The translations under genes and the position numbers were made by a program. From NCBI GenBank assembly GCA_964473285.1, contig CAYYOI010000006.1:1-51452 (forward strand): 51,452 nt of DNA, given 5' to 3'. This DNA comes from JBNJGT01 sp964473285. Lineage in GTDB: Archaea; Nanobdellota; Nanobdellia; Woesearchaeales; JACJVW01. Shown piece by piece: positions 43,263-51,452 of the stretch; position 1 is the first letter of the stretch; each line of letters begins with the position of its first letter. A model generated the notes under the pieces. The model searched no databases. It was not told the origin of the DNA and saw only the letters and a list, made by a program, of their open reading frames with translations.

Positions 43263-44027
43263 CTAGATATGCAGGATCTCTGAAGGCTCTTCTGGACAAG
43301 TCACAGAAACAGACAATGAAAGATCCTTTCGCTCCCTGGTTAAGGATTCAAAAGTCCACATTGCAAGATCAGGTGTATTATTCTCCTTGCTAAGATGTGA
43401 CAGGAAAACATGATTCAACCGCGGCGTTGCATGCTCCAGCACCAAAAGGCTTGCATCATAATTTGAAAGATGCCCCTCAGGCCCGCTTATCCTCTTTTTC
43501 AGATGAAAAGGATACTTTCCCCGCTCAAGCATACCAAGATCATGATTCGCTTCCAGCACCAAAGCATCGCTCTTATGCAAAGCATCCTGCACAGCAGGAC
43601 ACGCATATCCTATATCTGTAATGAAACCTACAGTTTTTTTTTCATGTGATACAAGATAACTTATGGGATCTGCTGCATCATGCGACTTTGCAAAGCCCCT
43701 TACAAGTGACCCTCTGACCACAGTCTTACCCTCAAAAAAATGTACTTTCTCCTCGGGCAACAAGAAAGGAAGCAATGAGAAAGTTCCTTTTGTAAGGTAT
43801 ATATCGATATCATAGCGGTTTGCAAGGACCCTTAACCCCTTCACATGATCAATATGCTCATGCGTGATAAAAACACTATGCACCTCAGAGATATCCTTTC
43901 CGATCGCATTCAGGCGCAAGCATATCTGTTTGCAGCTTATTCCAGCATCAATAAGTATCCCACCCTTTCCAGAGTCAACATAAAAGCAGTTTCCCGAAGA
44001 ACCACTCGCAAGCACGCATACATCCAT
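43263..44027 (-). CDS. MBL-fold metallohydrolase (YycJ/WalJ-like)
   Basis: This 254-residue metallo-beta-lactamase-fold protein has VLASGSSGNCFYVDSG at the N-terminus and the metal-binding THEHIDHVKGL (HxHxDH). Further metal ligands may lie in the His/Asp of AKSHDAADP, and FLSHLSKENN near the C-terminus is the last His motif. These mark the YycJ/WalJ-like branch, often annotated as exonucleases or phosphodiesterases. I chose the ATG at 44027, since a TATA box (CTTTAATAAG, about 44050-44059) is 27 bp upstream. The gene is divergent from the DUF1844 gene with about 64 bp between starts. Substrate unknown. Confidence 0.92.
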   Translation of the reverse strand: MDVCVLASGSSGNCFYVDSGKGGILIDAGISCKQICLRLNAIGKDISEVHSVFITHEHIDHVKGLRVLANRYDIDIYLTKGTFSLLPFLLPEEKVHFFEGKTVVRGSLVRGFAKSHDAADPISYLVSHEKKTVGFITDIGYACPAVQDALHKSDALVLEANHDLGMLERGKYPFHLKKRISGPEGHLSNYDASLLVLEHATPRLNHVFLSHLSKENNTPDLAMWTFESLTRERKDLSLSVSVTCPEEPSEILHI

Positions 44028-44091
44028 GCCTCTATTCGCAAACAAAATACTTATTAAAGATTTCTATATTCAAAAGCAACAGGTGATTGAG

Positions 44092-44367
44092 ATGAAAGAA
44101 GATAAAATTAAAGAAGACATGTTCACACAACTTATTCTGGGATTGCAAAGCTCTGCATTCATGCTCATGGGAAAGGTAGCAAACCCCGCAACAGGACAGA
44201 CCTATAAGAATCTTGAAGAAGCAAAAAGAACAATTGATATCCTCCTTATGCTGCAGGAAAAGACAAGAGGAAACCTGACAGAAACAGAAGAAAAGAACCT
44301 ATCATCCATCATATCCCAACTTCAGCTCAACTACAGCCAGGAGAATATCACTGACGATCAAGATTGA
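44092..44367 (+). CDS. DUF1844-family protein
   Basis: This 91-residue protein starts at ATG 44092 and has AGGTGAT a few bases upstream. The pattern MFTQLILGLQSSAFMLMGKV, then ATGQTYKNLEEAKRTIDILL and MLQEKTRGNLTETEEKNL, matches DUF1844, a small helical family found widely in bacteria and some archaea, with no established function. The frame extends upstream to 44026 but lacks support there. Its 3' end overlaps the convergent acidic low-complexity gene by 20 bp. It shares a short promoter region with the MBL-fold gene. Confidence 0.88.
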   Translation: MKEDKIKEDMFTQLILGLQSSAFMLMGKVANPATGQTYKNLEEAKRTIDILLMLQEKTRGNLTETEEKNLSSIISQLQLNYSQENITDDQD

Positions 44368-45664
44368 TCTTTGACATTGCATCCTTGATATTCTTTTCTA
44401 TATCAGCAATCTCTGAATCTATCTCTGAGAGCTTCTCATGCAGTTCTTCTGAGAATGAATCTACAATCGCCTTCTCCTGGAGGAATACATCATCAAGACC
44501 TTGTCTCTGAGCAACCTTTTCAGGCGTCTCCTCTAACAGATCATCTTGTTGATCAATACCCTGTGATTTTTGTCCGGAATCTTGTTTGGCCTGATATTCA
44601 TCCTGCTGCTGGCCTTGTCCAGACGTATCCTGTTCTTCTACAATATCCTGCTCTGGACTAGCAACATCCTGATAGGACTCCTCTACTTGGTACACCTGGT
44701 TTGAGGGGTCAATGGAAACATTCTCAACTGAGTCTACTTCTTCCGAAACCTGATAAGAACCATCTGATGTATCAATTGAATCATTCATTGAGTTCTTGGA
44801 ATCAACCGTATCTTCAGGTTTATCCTGAGACTTCTGTATTTCAGGTATATCCTCACCAGAGAAATCAAACCCTGATTCTTTGCTTTCCACTTCAGTTTCA
44901 GGAATATTTGTCTGGCTTTCCAGAGAATTTATCTCATCAAAAGCCTTACCTGAGGNNNNNNNNNNNNNNNNNNNNNNNNNNNNNNNNNNNNNNNNNNNNN
45001 NNNNNNNNNNNNNNNNNNNNNNNNNNNNNNNNNNNNNNNNNNNNNNNNNNNNNNNATCATCATTAAACATCCCTTCAAGAGGATCATCCTTGAAAAGATC
45101 TTCATGCTCATCCAGATCAGAAGCCTCAACCTGTCCGTTTTCCTGCTCGGATGATTGTTCTGACGGTATTTCAAAGGATTGTTCAGGTTGAACAGACTCT
45201 TTCTCATCTAAAGGATTCAAAACTTCCTCTGCAGGTTGATTTGTATCACTTGAAGTTGCAGTGGACTGCACAGCATTTCCTTCTGACTGGACACCCCTTG
45301 TTTCAGAAGGCTGGGATGCACCAGATTCAGCGGACTGGATGTCAGGCCTAGGAGGTTCAGAAGGCTGGGATGCATCAACTGAAGGAACAGATTGAGGTGT
45401 TGTTTGAGATGTCTGAACCGCTGGTTTAGATTCAACCTCAGGAGATTGTGACACAGCAGCTTGCCTACCTACATCAGCTTCACCTTTCTGCTCAGTTTCT
45501 TTCGTCTTCGCTGCATCAAGATTATCCATCGAAGGCATTTCAGGCATTGAAGGAGCCTCCGGCAGATCAAGATTCTTATCATCTTTCTTGAACATGCTCT
45601 TTAGCTTTCCAAGTACCCCTTTTGAATCCACCTTATCATCTTCATTAAGAACATTATCTGCCAT
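44348..45664 (-). CDS. Acidic Ser/Gln-rich low-complexity protein (interrupted by an assembly gap)
   Basis: The predicted length is about 438 residues, but 100 N at 44956-45055 make the true length unknown. Three ATGs lie in a row; 45664 is preferred because GAGGT is six bases upstream. The N-terminus (KGVLGKLKSMFKKDDKNLDL) is basic. A long Ser, Gln, Glu, Pro, Asp-rich, probably disordered middle follows. The C-terminal 60 residues form a helix or coiled coil (DSFSEELHEKLSEIDSEIAD, then IEKNIKDAMSKINLDRQ). It lies downstream of a coiled-coil gene with a short gap, so the products may interact. No family recognised. Confidence 0.7.
   Translation of the reverse strand: MADNVLNEDDKVDSKGVLGKLKSMFKKDDKNLDLPEAPSMPEMPSMDNLDAAKTKETEQKGEADVGRQAAVSQSPEVESKPAVQTSQTTPQSVPSVDASQPSEPPRPDIQSAESGASQPSETRGVQSEGNAVQSTATSSDTNQPAEEVLNPLDEKESVQPEQSFEIPSEQSSEQENGQVEASDLDEHEDLFKDDPLEGMFNDDXXXXXXXXXXXXXXXXXXXXXXXXXXXXXXXXXXSGKAFDEINSLESQTNIPETEVESKESGFDFSGEDIPEIQKSQDKPEDTVDSKNSMNDSIDTSDGSYQVSEEVDSVENVSIDPSNQVYQVEESYQDVASPEQDIVEEQDTSGQGQQQDEYQAKQDSGQKSQGIDQQDDLLEETPEKVAQRQGLDDVFLQEKAIVDSFSEELHEKLSEIDSEIADIEKNIKDAMSKINLDRQ
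44956..45055. other. Assembly gap of 100 N
   Basis: A run of exactly 100 N is a conventional placeholder for a gap of unknown length. It falls in the low-complexity part of the gene at 44348-45664, where repeats may have defeated assembly. Confidence 0.99.
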
Positions 45665-45700
45665 CATCATACCTCTTTTAGCAATATTTTAAAGATTGTA

Positions 45701-46276
45701 CTATTTAAATTTTTGCGTTCTTCGCATCTTTGATACCATTCTCTCTAGAGTATCAATACGCTTCATCAGGTTCAGCTTTTCGTTATCCCTCTGCTCAAGA
45801 GTCTTGGCATACTTTTCAAGTGCAAAATCTTTAGCTTTTATATTTGAAGCGATCTTATTGAACTTCTCAAGCTCAGATGAAGTCTGGCCCAGCCTAGATA
45901 TCAATGCAGAAACCTCTGTTCTCAGCTGCTTGAATTCCTGGCTCCTTACATCCTCAAAATTCTTCATACCTGAACGCAGCTGCACATCAAACTCATCAAG
46001 GATTGTCTTCTGCAGATGACCGCGAAGCTTCTTGAATTCATACCGCTCTTGCAAGAGCCCATCACATATCTCCTTGTGTTTCTCAGCACCATAATTAAGA
46101 GAAGAAATAGCTTCATTCTGTTCCTTCAATAAAGAGCTTAGACCAGTTATCTCTTCCCTTAGCCCTGCAACATCCTCCTTCAAGGTTGTAACAGCATCTG
46201 ATGTGCTTCTTAATCGCTTCTTCAGCATATCAACCTCTTCTGTTACACGGGAGATATCCTTTATCTTCTGGATCAT
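45701..46276 (-). CDS. Coiled-coil protein, unknown
   Basis: This protein has 191 residues from the ATG at 46276 and is almost entirely heptad-like coiled coil (RVTEEVDMLKKRLRSTSDAV, GLREEITGLSSLLKEQNEAI). It has no membrane segment and no signal peptide. The start is set by a TTTTTTAAAG box (about 46298-46307) 26 bp upstream, implying a leaderless mRNA. The frame itself extends further to 46321 but through the promoter. The next gene on the strand is the acidic low-complexity protein, so the pair form a likely operon. Its promoter is divergent from the hydrogenase operon. Confidence 0.8.
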   Translation of the reverse strand: MIQKIKDISRVTEEVDMLKKRLRSTSDAVTTLKEDVAGLREEITGLSSLLKEQNEAISSLNYGAEKHKEICDGLLQERYEFKKLRGHLQKTILDEFDVQLRSGMKNFEDVRSQEFKQLRTEVSALISRLGQTSSELEKFNKIASNIKAKDFALEKYAKTLEQRDNEKLNLMKRIDTLERMVSKMRRTQKFK

Positions 46277-46376
46277 GCGAAAAAAGAAGAACCAAGCCTT
46301 TAAAAAATTAACAGATAACAACCAGTATCCTAAAACCTATACCTACATGTATTTAGAGATATCAATCTGTGATAAA

Positions 46377-46386
46377 TTTTATAAAC
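46377..46386 (+). promoter_or_regulatory. TATA box of the hydrogenase operon
   Basis: TTTTATAAAC is centred 28 bp before the ATG at 46410. No SD lies between, so the hydB mRNA should be leaderless. Confidence 0.6.
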
Positions 46387-46409
46387 TACAAATATCAAGT
46401 ATTTTTTAT

Positions 46410-47375
46410 ATGAATCTCCTGGCCAAGAAGAATGACCTTGACAACCACTTTAGCCAGCTTATAAGGAAATATGAAGTCATCGCCCCCATCAAAAAGGAAG
46501 ATATCATCGCTTTCAATCCCATATCTTCATTTGAAGATATCTACCTTGATGAGCAAAGCACATATTCTTTCAAGAAATACATCCTTCCAAATAAGGAGAA
46601 ACTCTTCAGCTTTAAGAACAAAAAGCCAGTAAAAGAAGAGCCTGACATCCCTGAACGCATCCTGTGCATGTGCTCTTGTGATGCCAATGCATTATTGAAT
46701 ATAGACCGCATATATCTGGATGAGAACCCGGATGAGATGTACAGGAGAAGAAGGGAAAACACCTACATTTTTGTTTTCAAGTGCAAGAAACCAGGAGAGA
46801 ACTGCTTCTGCAGCTCAGTAAGCACCCTTGACCCCCTGGCATATGACGTCCTTTTCATAGACATCGGCAACCAGTACATTCTGATTCCAGGAACAAAAAA
46901 AGGAATGGAGCTTGTCAAGAACAAGCGCTTCGCCCCTATAATCCGTGACGGGCGCATCGTATTCGAATGTGAACGAAAAGCAGAAAACCTTGACAGGCTC
47001 GAGACCCATATGGATGATCCTGAATGGAAAAAAGCAGCTGATACCTGTATAAACTGCAATGCCTGTATCACTGTGTGCCCTACCTGCATGTGTTTTGACA
47101 TCCGCGATGAATTGAATGTGGACGAGAAAAGCGGTGATCGCGTAAGGTACTGGGATTATTGTCACATGAAAGATTTCACTAAGGTTGCGGGCGGATTCGT
47201 TTTCAGGGAGAACAAGATAAACCGTTTTCGCCACCGAATACTCCACAAACTAAGGTATTTCAAGGAACGCCAAGGCAGGCATCTTTGCGTTGGTTGTGGC
47301 AGGTGCATCAATATCTGCCCCGCAGGGATTGATATTCTAAAAATAATAGATAATCTGGGAAAAAATGACAAATAA
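46410..47375 (+). CDS. hydB: Group 3b NiFe hydrogenase, beta (iron-sulfur) subunit
   Basis: This 321-residue protein is the electron-transfer subunit that links the NiFe core to the flavin subunit, related to anaerobic sulfite reductase subunit A. Two 4Fe-4S ferredoxin motifs are visible: C213-x2-C-x2-C-x3-C223 (CINCNACITVCP) and C293-x2-C-x2-C-x3-C303 (CVGCGRCINICP). More Cys occur upstream (ILCMCSCDANALLN). I chose ATG 46410 because of the TATA box 28 bp upstream; the open frame runs back to 46203 but would pass through the divergent promoter. It overlaps hydG by 11 bp. The order B-G-D-A matches the hydrogenase I operon of Pyrococcus. Confidence 0.93.
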   Translation: MNLLAKKNDLDNHFSQLIRKYEVIAPIKKEDIIAFNPISSFEDIYLDEQSTYSFKKYILPNKEKLFSFKNKKPVKEEPDIPERILCMCSCDANALLNIDRIYLDENPDEMYRRRRENTYIFVFKCKKPGENCFCSSVSTLDPLAYDVLFIDIGNQYILIPGTKKGMELVKNKRFAPIIRDGRIVFECERKAENLDRLETHMDDPEWKKAADTCINCNACITVCPTCMCFDIRDELNVDEKSGDRVRYWDYCHMKDFTKVAGGFVFRENKINRFRHRILHKLRYFKERQGRHLCVGCGRCINICPAGIDILKIIDNLGKNDK

Positions 47376-48132
47376 GCCACTGATGGTGCCAATCGAGAAG
47401 ATAATAAAGGAGACAGATGATACCCGTACTTTCAGGGTCAAGTACAAGTCAGACCACATGCCCGGACAGTTTGTTGAAGTCTCGGTACTCGGGATTGGCG
47501 AATGTCCTATCTCAATCAGCTCCTACGACCATTCCTATATGGACCTTTGCATAAGAAAAGTAGGGACTGTCACAAGTAGGATATTTGAACTCAAGGAAAA
47601 GGAGAAGGTCGGTATCCGTGGTCCTTATGGAAATGGCTATCCAATGGCTGACTTTGAATATAAGCCTCTTATCATAATAGGCGGAGGCACTGGGGTTGCT
47701 CCTCTGAGAGGAGTAATACATTATGTTGAAAAGCACAAGGACAGGTTCCTTAATACACAAATGTTCTTTGGTTTCAGGACAAAAGAGGATATGCTCTTCA
47801 AAAGGGAGCTAAGCAGGCTTGATGCCAAGATAACCGTAGATAAGAGAACCAAGACCTGGAAAGGTAATGTTGGAGTCATAACAGACCTACTTGCAAAGTC
47901 AAAGCTTGACACACAATCAAATGTGGTTATCTGCGGCCCTCCGGTAATGATAAGATTCGTGATAAAATACCTCCTGGAGAAAGGATTCACAAAAGAACAG
48001 ATATGGCTTTCCCTTGAAAGGAAGATGAAATGCGGGGTAGGCAAATGCGGATACTGCCAGATAGGCCCCTACTATGTCTGTAAGGACGGGCCGGTATTCA
48101 ATTACAAGACAATTGAGGGGATACAGGAATGA
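47365..48132 (+). CDS. hydG: Group 3b NiFe hydrogenase, gamma subunit (FAD/NADP reductase)
   Basis: This 255-residue ferredoxin-NADP reductase-type flavoprotein passes electrons between NAD(P)H and the iron-sulfur chain. ECPISISSYDHS in the N-terminal barrel is the FAD-binding region. GGGTGVAPLRG (from 106) is the nucleotide-binding loop. Near the C-terminus C223, C228, C231 and C239 (MKCGVGKCGYCQIGPYYVC) ligate a 2Fe-2S cluster, as in sulfhydrogenase gamma and dihydroorotate dehydrogenase electron-transfer subunits. It overlaps hydB by 11 bp and hydD by 4 bp. A shorter start at ATG 47383 (MVPIEKI) is possible. Within this operon, the hydrogenase role is well supported. Confidence 0.93.
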   Translation: MTNKPLMVPIEKIIKETDDTRTFRVKYKSDHMPGQFVEVSVLGIGECPISISSYDHSYMDLCIRKVGTVTSRIFELKEKEKVGIRGPYGNGYPMADFEYKPLIIIGGGTGVAPLRGVIHYVEKHKDRFLNTQMFFGFRTKEDMLFKRELSRLDAKITVDKRTKTWKGNVGVITDLLAKSKLDTQSNVVICGPPVMIRFVIKYLLEKGFTKEQIWLSLERKMKCGVGKCGYCQIGPYYVCKDGPVFNYKTIEGIQE

Positions 48133-48863
48133 GCAAAAAAAAGATTGGCGTCTATTCATTCACCTCCTGCTCAGGATGCCAGATCGCAATACTCAACCTT
48201 GAAGATGCACTGATAGACATACTTTCAAAATTTGATATCCGGTATTTCCACCTGATACAGGCAAAAAATAAGGAAGAGCCTGTCGATATAGCCTTTATCG
48301 AAGGTGCAATAACAACAAAGAAGCAGGTAGAGAAACTCAATAAGCTAAGGGAGATGTCAGGCGTAATGGTTGCAATGGGCTCATGCGCATGCACCGGCGG
48401 GATTCCCGCAATGAAAAACGACATGAGCAGGGAAAAACTTCGCCTTGAAGTTTATGGAAAGAAACGCCATCACCTTTCTCAGCAGGCTCAACCCATAGAT
48501 AAATACGTCCAAGTGGATCATTACCTGAGAGGCTGCCCAATGGTCAAGGAGGAGTTCACTGAATTCGTGTTAAGCCTTCTCAATGAGAAGAAGCCATATC
48601 AAAGACCATATCCCGTCTGCACAGAATGCAGGCTAAAAGAGAATTCATGCCTCCTTGAACAGGGAAGATTATGTCTTGGCCCACTTGCTTATATGGGCTG
48701 CAATGCCCCTTGCCCTTCCAAGGGCCAGCCATGTGTTGCATGCAGAGGGATTCATGATGATACACGCCTGGAAGCGTTCATCCAGCTGATGGAAAAGAAA
48801 AATATCTCAAAAAAAGAGATCCAGCAGGTATTCAAAAAATACATTGAGGAAAAGATGAAATGA
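48129..48863 (+). CDS. hydD: Group 3b NiFe hydrogenase, delta (small) subunit
   Basis: This 244-residue small subunit holds the iron-sulfur clusters next to the NiFe site. The proximal-cluster ligands are visible: C14 and C17 in FTSCSGCQIAIL, the Cys of MGSCACTGGIP, and the Cys of YLRGCPMVKEEF. A Cys-rich C-terminal part (CTECRLKENSCL, then LGPLAYMGCNAPCPSKGQPC) provides more clusters. There is no Tat signal, so the enzyme is cytoplasmic, as expected for group 3. It overlaps both neighbours by 4 bp (ATGA), a sign of coupled translation in stoichiometric amounts. Confidence 0.94.
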   Translation: MSKKKIGVYSFTSCSGCQIAILNLEDALIDILSKFDIRYFHLIQAKNKEEPVDIAFIEGAITTKKQVEKLNKLREMSGVMVAMGSCACTGGIPAMKNDMSREKLRLEVYGKKRHHLSQQAQPIDKYVQVDHYLRGCPMVKEEFTEFVLSLLNEKKPYQRPYPVCTECRLKENSCLLEQGRLCLGPLAYMGCNAPCPSKGQPCVACRGIHDDTRLEAFIQLMEKKNISKKEIQQVFKKYIEEKMK

Positions 48864-50128
48864 AAGAGCTCAAGATTGACCATATCACAAAAGTCGAAGG
48901 CCACGGAAAGCTCTATGTGAACATAGACAAGGGAGAAGTCGAATGTGTCCAGATGGAGATATTCGAAGGAGCAAGATACTTCGAATCCCTTGTCAAGGGA
49001 AGGCATTACAGTGAAGTCCCTGACATAACCTCTCGGATATGCGGAATCTGCAGCCAGAGCCATCTCTTGTGCGCATTGTATGCTATAGAAGATGCCATGA
49101 AACTACGAATCAGCCCTCAAAGCCAGCAGTTGAGAGAGTTGATGATGCTTGCATCTCTCATACAAAGCCATGTCCTACATCTTTATTTCCTTGCACTGCC
49201 AGAATACCTGGGTTATGATAATGCCCTCCAGATGGCAACAAAACACAAGAAAGCAGTAGAGCGCGCACTGCGCCTCAAAAGATTCGCAAATCAGGTTGTG
49301 ATAACCATTGGAGGAAGAGAGATACACAGCATAACCCCTACAATCGGAGGGTTCAGTAAGCTTCCATCACAGGAAGACTTGAAAGAACTGCTTGCAGGAT
49401 TCAAGGAACACAAGACCGACTTCGAGGAAACAGCAAAACTTTTTGCCAAGCTCAAGTATCCAAAATTCGAAAGAAAGACTCAATATCTCGCGCTAAGGGA
49501 CACCAAACTGAACTATCTCAAAGGCAAGCTGGTTTCAGACGGGTTCTCCACAACAGTGAAGAATTATCACAAGCACATCAAAGAACAGGTTGTCAACTAC
49601 TCAAATACCAAATGCGTCACTTTGAAAGAAAAAGATTTCATGGTAGGCGCGCTTGCAAGAATCAACCTGAACAAGACCCTGCTTTCACGCAATGCAAAGC
49701 GCATGATCAACCAATCCAAGATAAAGTTTCCAAGCAATAATCCTTTCCATAATAACGCTGCCCAGGGATTCGAGCTCATAGACTTCTATGACAGGTCAGT
49801 TTCCCTCCTCAACCAGCTCAAACTAAAGGATGAAAAACCTAAAGAAAAATTCAAGGCAGGCACAGGATTCGCTGCAATCGAAGCGCCCAGGGGCCTGCTT
49901 TTCCATGAATACGAGATTGATAACAAAGGCCTTATCAAGAATGCAAACATAATAGCTCCCACTACCCAGAATCTTAAAAGCATAGAACAGGACATAAAAG
50001 AGTTGCTTCCACAGGTGATGAAAAAGACAAAATCAGAAAAGAAGATCCTTGATGAAGCAGAAAAGCTTGTCCGGGCCTATGACCCTTGCATCAGCTGCTC
50101 AACCCATTTTCTTGAACTTATCAGTTAA
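48860..50128 (+). CDS. hydA: Group 3b NiFe hydrogenase, alpha (large, catalytic) subunit
   Basis: This 422-residue subunit carries the NiFe active site and interconverts H2 with protons and electrons for NADP. The L1 motif is R59-I-C61-G-I-C64-SQSH68. The L2 motif is D408-P-C410-I-S-C413-S-T-H416. All four Cys ligands are therefore present. Six residues (FLELIS) follow H416, the tail normally removed by a maturation protease when the metal site is complete. No maturation genes (hyp or endopeptidase) lie in the window. The gene overlaps hydD by 4 bp and the convergent antiporter by 8 bp. Confidence 0.96.
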   Translation: MKELKIDHITKVEGHGKLYVNIDKGEVECVQMEIFEGARYFESLVKGRHYSEVPDITSRICGICSQSHLLCALYAIEDAMKLRISPQSQQLRELMMLASLIQSHVLHLYFLALPEYLGYDNALQMATKHKKAVERALRLKRFANQVVITIGGREIHSITPTIGGFSKLPSQEDLKELLAGFKEHKTDFEETAKLFAKLKYPKFERKTQYLALRDTKLNYLKGKLVSDGFSTTVKNYHKHIKEQVVNYSNTKCVTLKEKDFMVGALARINLNKTLLSRNAKRMINQSKIKFPSNNPFHNNAAQGFELIDFYDRSVSLLNQLKLKDEKPKEKFKAGTGFAAIEAPRGLLFHEYEIDNKGLIKNANIIAPTTQNLKSIEQDIKELLPQVMKKTKSEKKILDEAEKLVRAYDPCISCSTHFLELIS

Positions 50129-51314
50129 GGATATTCTTGTCTTTTTTCACTATCCTGCTAAACATTATCGGAAAAACCAGGGTAGTAAGTATTGCCATGA
50201 CAACCACCGCAGAATATATCTCAGGTGTTATCAGGTTATTCTGCCGTGCAAGTTCAAGTATCACAAGCTCCATTGCACCCCTTGAATTCATTGCCCATCC
50301 TATAAGATAAGTTTGCTTCAATGTAAGGTTCGTGATAGGCGTGACAATAATAGAACCTAAAATCTTGCTTGCAAACCCCACAATAACTATCAAAAAGACA
50401 ACCAAAGGATTGGCGAATATGCTCGCCACATCAAAATTAAGTCCGATATTGATAAAAAAGAATGGCACTATAAGACTGAAACTAAGTGTCTTGAGTTCCT
50501 CGATATCCCTCCGTTCATCTTCCTTATCCTTGTTTGACACCTGTATTATCAACCCTCCGATAAAAGCACCTATTATAGGACTCAGACCGAATAAAGATGA
50601 TAATGAAGCGATAATAAGTGTTATTACTATGATTGTTGATACGGTTGTTATCCTTGAATCCTCTTTCTGGATGAATTTTATCAGACCAGGAACCACCTTC
50701 CAGATAAGTATTATGCAGACAACAAACATGAACACCAGTATTGTAAACTCAATCATGCTCCTGGAATTACTCACGAAAACAAGCAATGCAGAAAGAAAAG
50801 TTATCTCAAACACATCATCCAATATTCCGGATCCAAGCACGAGCGCACCAACCCTGGTATTAAGGGCTTTCATCTCGATAAGCATGGCAAGTGATGTCCC
50901 TTCAGCTGTTAATGAAAGGCAAGCTCCAACAACCGCTGCAACGATGTTGCTTTGATCTACAAGTGTTGTTATTATCCCAAAACTATAAAGCAGTTTAGTG
51001 ACAGAAAACCCTAGTACAAAAGGGATAAGTGCTGAAAAAAAAGCAATGAGGATCGCATCCTTGCTTGTCTTCTGAAGTTTTCTTATATTGATCTCAAGCC
51101 CGGCAAGCAATAGCAAGAACACGATTGCAAGCTCAGAAAGAAAAGATATCTGCTCTGTAAAAGGTTCAATGAAATTCTTGAAAGGCTGAAAACCAAGAAA
51201 AATCCCGGTTATCATAGGGCCTAATATCCTTGGGTAACCCAGACGGTAGCAAAGCTCAGAGAAGAACAAAGACAATGTAAGGCAGAGGCTGACTATCACT
51301 ATAAGACTATCCAT
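50121..51314 (-). CDS. CPA2-type cation/proton antiporter
   Basis: This 397-residue membrane protein has about 12 helices, all of the Na+/H+ exchanger (KefB/NapA-like) type. The motif GSGILDDVFE contains the paired Asp of ion-binding helix 5, and AEGTSLAMLIE and SRGAMELVILELARQNN are other family signatures. There is no cytoplasmic nucleotide-binding (RCK) domain, so it may be an ungated exchanger. A strong AAGGAGG SD sits 5 bases before the ATG, with a TTTATAAA box at 51351-51358. The 3' end overlaps hydA by 8 bp. It may balance ions when the hydrogenase changes redox state, but the proximity may be chance. Confidence 0.93.
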   Translation of the reverse strand: MDSLIVIVSLCLTLSLFFSELCYRLGYPRILGPMITGIFLGFQPFKNFIEPFTEQISFLSELAIVFLLLLAGLEINIRKLQKTSKDAILIAFFSALIPFVLGFSVTKLLYSFGIITTLVDQSNIVAAVVGACLSLTAEGTSLAMLIEMKALNTRVGALVLGSGILDDVFEITFLSALLVFVSNSRSMIEFTILVFMFVVCIILIWKVVPGLIKFIQKEDSRITTVSTIIVITLIIASLSSLFGLSPIIGAFIGGLIIQVSNKDKEDERRDIEELKTLSFSLIVPFFFINIGLNFDVASIFANPLVVFLIVIVGFASKILGSIIVTPITNLTLKQTYLIGWAMNSRGAMELVILELARQNNLITPEIYSAVVVMAILTTLVFPIMFSRIVKKDKNILN

Positions 51315-51319
51315 AAAAT

Positions 51320-51358
51320 CCTCCTTTTCAAAGAATTACAGAGTAATTGATTTATAAA
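51320..51358 (-). promoter_or_regulatory. TATA box and SD of the antiporter
   Basis: On the minus strand TTTATAAA (51351-51358) is followed by AAGGAGG (from about 51326 to 51320), five bases before ATG 51314. The remaining 94 bases to the window end contain nothing I can identify. Confidence 0.55.
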
Positions 51359-51452
51359 TTTAGCGACTTTTAGTTTTTCAAAAAGATGGCCTCCTCATTC
51401 AGTATCTCCGATGAGTTTTAACTACTCCTGAATTAATAGAAAAAACCAACAG

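Noticed and set aside
46203..46409. N-terminal extension of hydB
   Set aside because: It would run through the divergent promoter and the front of the coiled-coil gene; the TATA box sits 28 bp before ATG 46410.

Overview
The window is archaeal. It encodes the archaeal/eukaryotic ribosomal protein eS6, a GT3 (eukaryote-type) glycogen synthase, a tRNA-Leu with a bulge-helix-bulge intron, and Lrp/AsnC-type regulators. Many genes have a TATA box about 25-28 bp before the start codon, which implies leaderless transcripts, while genes inside operons more often have GAGGT/GTGAT-type Shine-Dalgarno (SD) sites. The compact overlapping gene layout, the abundance of unrecognised secreted and membrane proteins, and a group 3b NiFe hydrogenase fit a DPANN archaeon, perhaps Woesearchaeota-like. 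The lineage is inference; the domain is well supported. A 100-N run at 44956-45055 shows that this is an assembled scaffold.

Left end (1-9476): two decayed genes (an Lrp-type regulator and a possible zincin protease) flank intact hisS. They are followed by a gene fragment that abuts a minus-strand tRNA-Leu. Next come a single-chain type IIG-like restriction-modification enzyme and three small membrane proteins in AT-rich DNA. This looks like accessory DNA.

9477-16792 (minus strand): a three-gene operon (Tat-signal coiled-coil protein, CBS-pair protein, unknown protein), then two tandem paralogues of a very unusual protein. Each is an APC-type permease fused to a class I methyltransferase-like domain and then to what looks like a degenerate histidine-kinase ATPase (HATPase) domain. 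This is one of the two best candidates for an undescribed system.

16835-24468: a storage-polysaccharide locus. Leftwards run a GT4 glycosyltransferase, a GH57 glycosidase and two proteins that share a small domain resembling DUF5752; one of these is a long Ser/Glu/Asp-rich tail-anchored protein. Rightwards run an Lrp-type regulator and the GT3 glycogen synthase. A CBS/zinc-ribbon protein converges on the synthase.

24519-42716: a nucleotidyltransferase-fold protein with an internal duplication, a charged helical protein, and then a seven-gene minus-strand operon of about 15.6 kb. The operon encodes two paralogous N-terminally anchored surface proteins, two very large secreted Ig/Fn3-like Cys-rich proteins, a secreted LysM protein and two polytopic membrane proteins. 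It looks like a dedicated cell-surface assembly of unknown function and is the other leading candidate.

42757-51314: eS6, an MBL-fold hydrolase, a DUF1844 protein, an acidic low-complexity protein and a coiled-coil protein. These are followed by a complete hydBGDA hydrogenase operon (group 3b, NADP-linked) and a convergent CPA2-type cation/proton antiporter.
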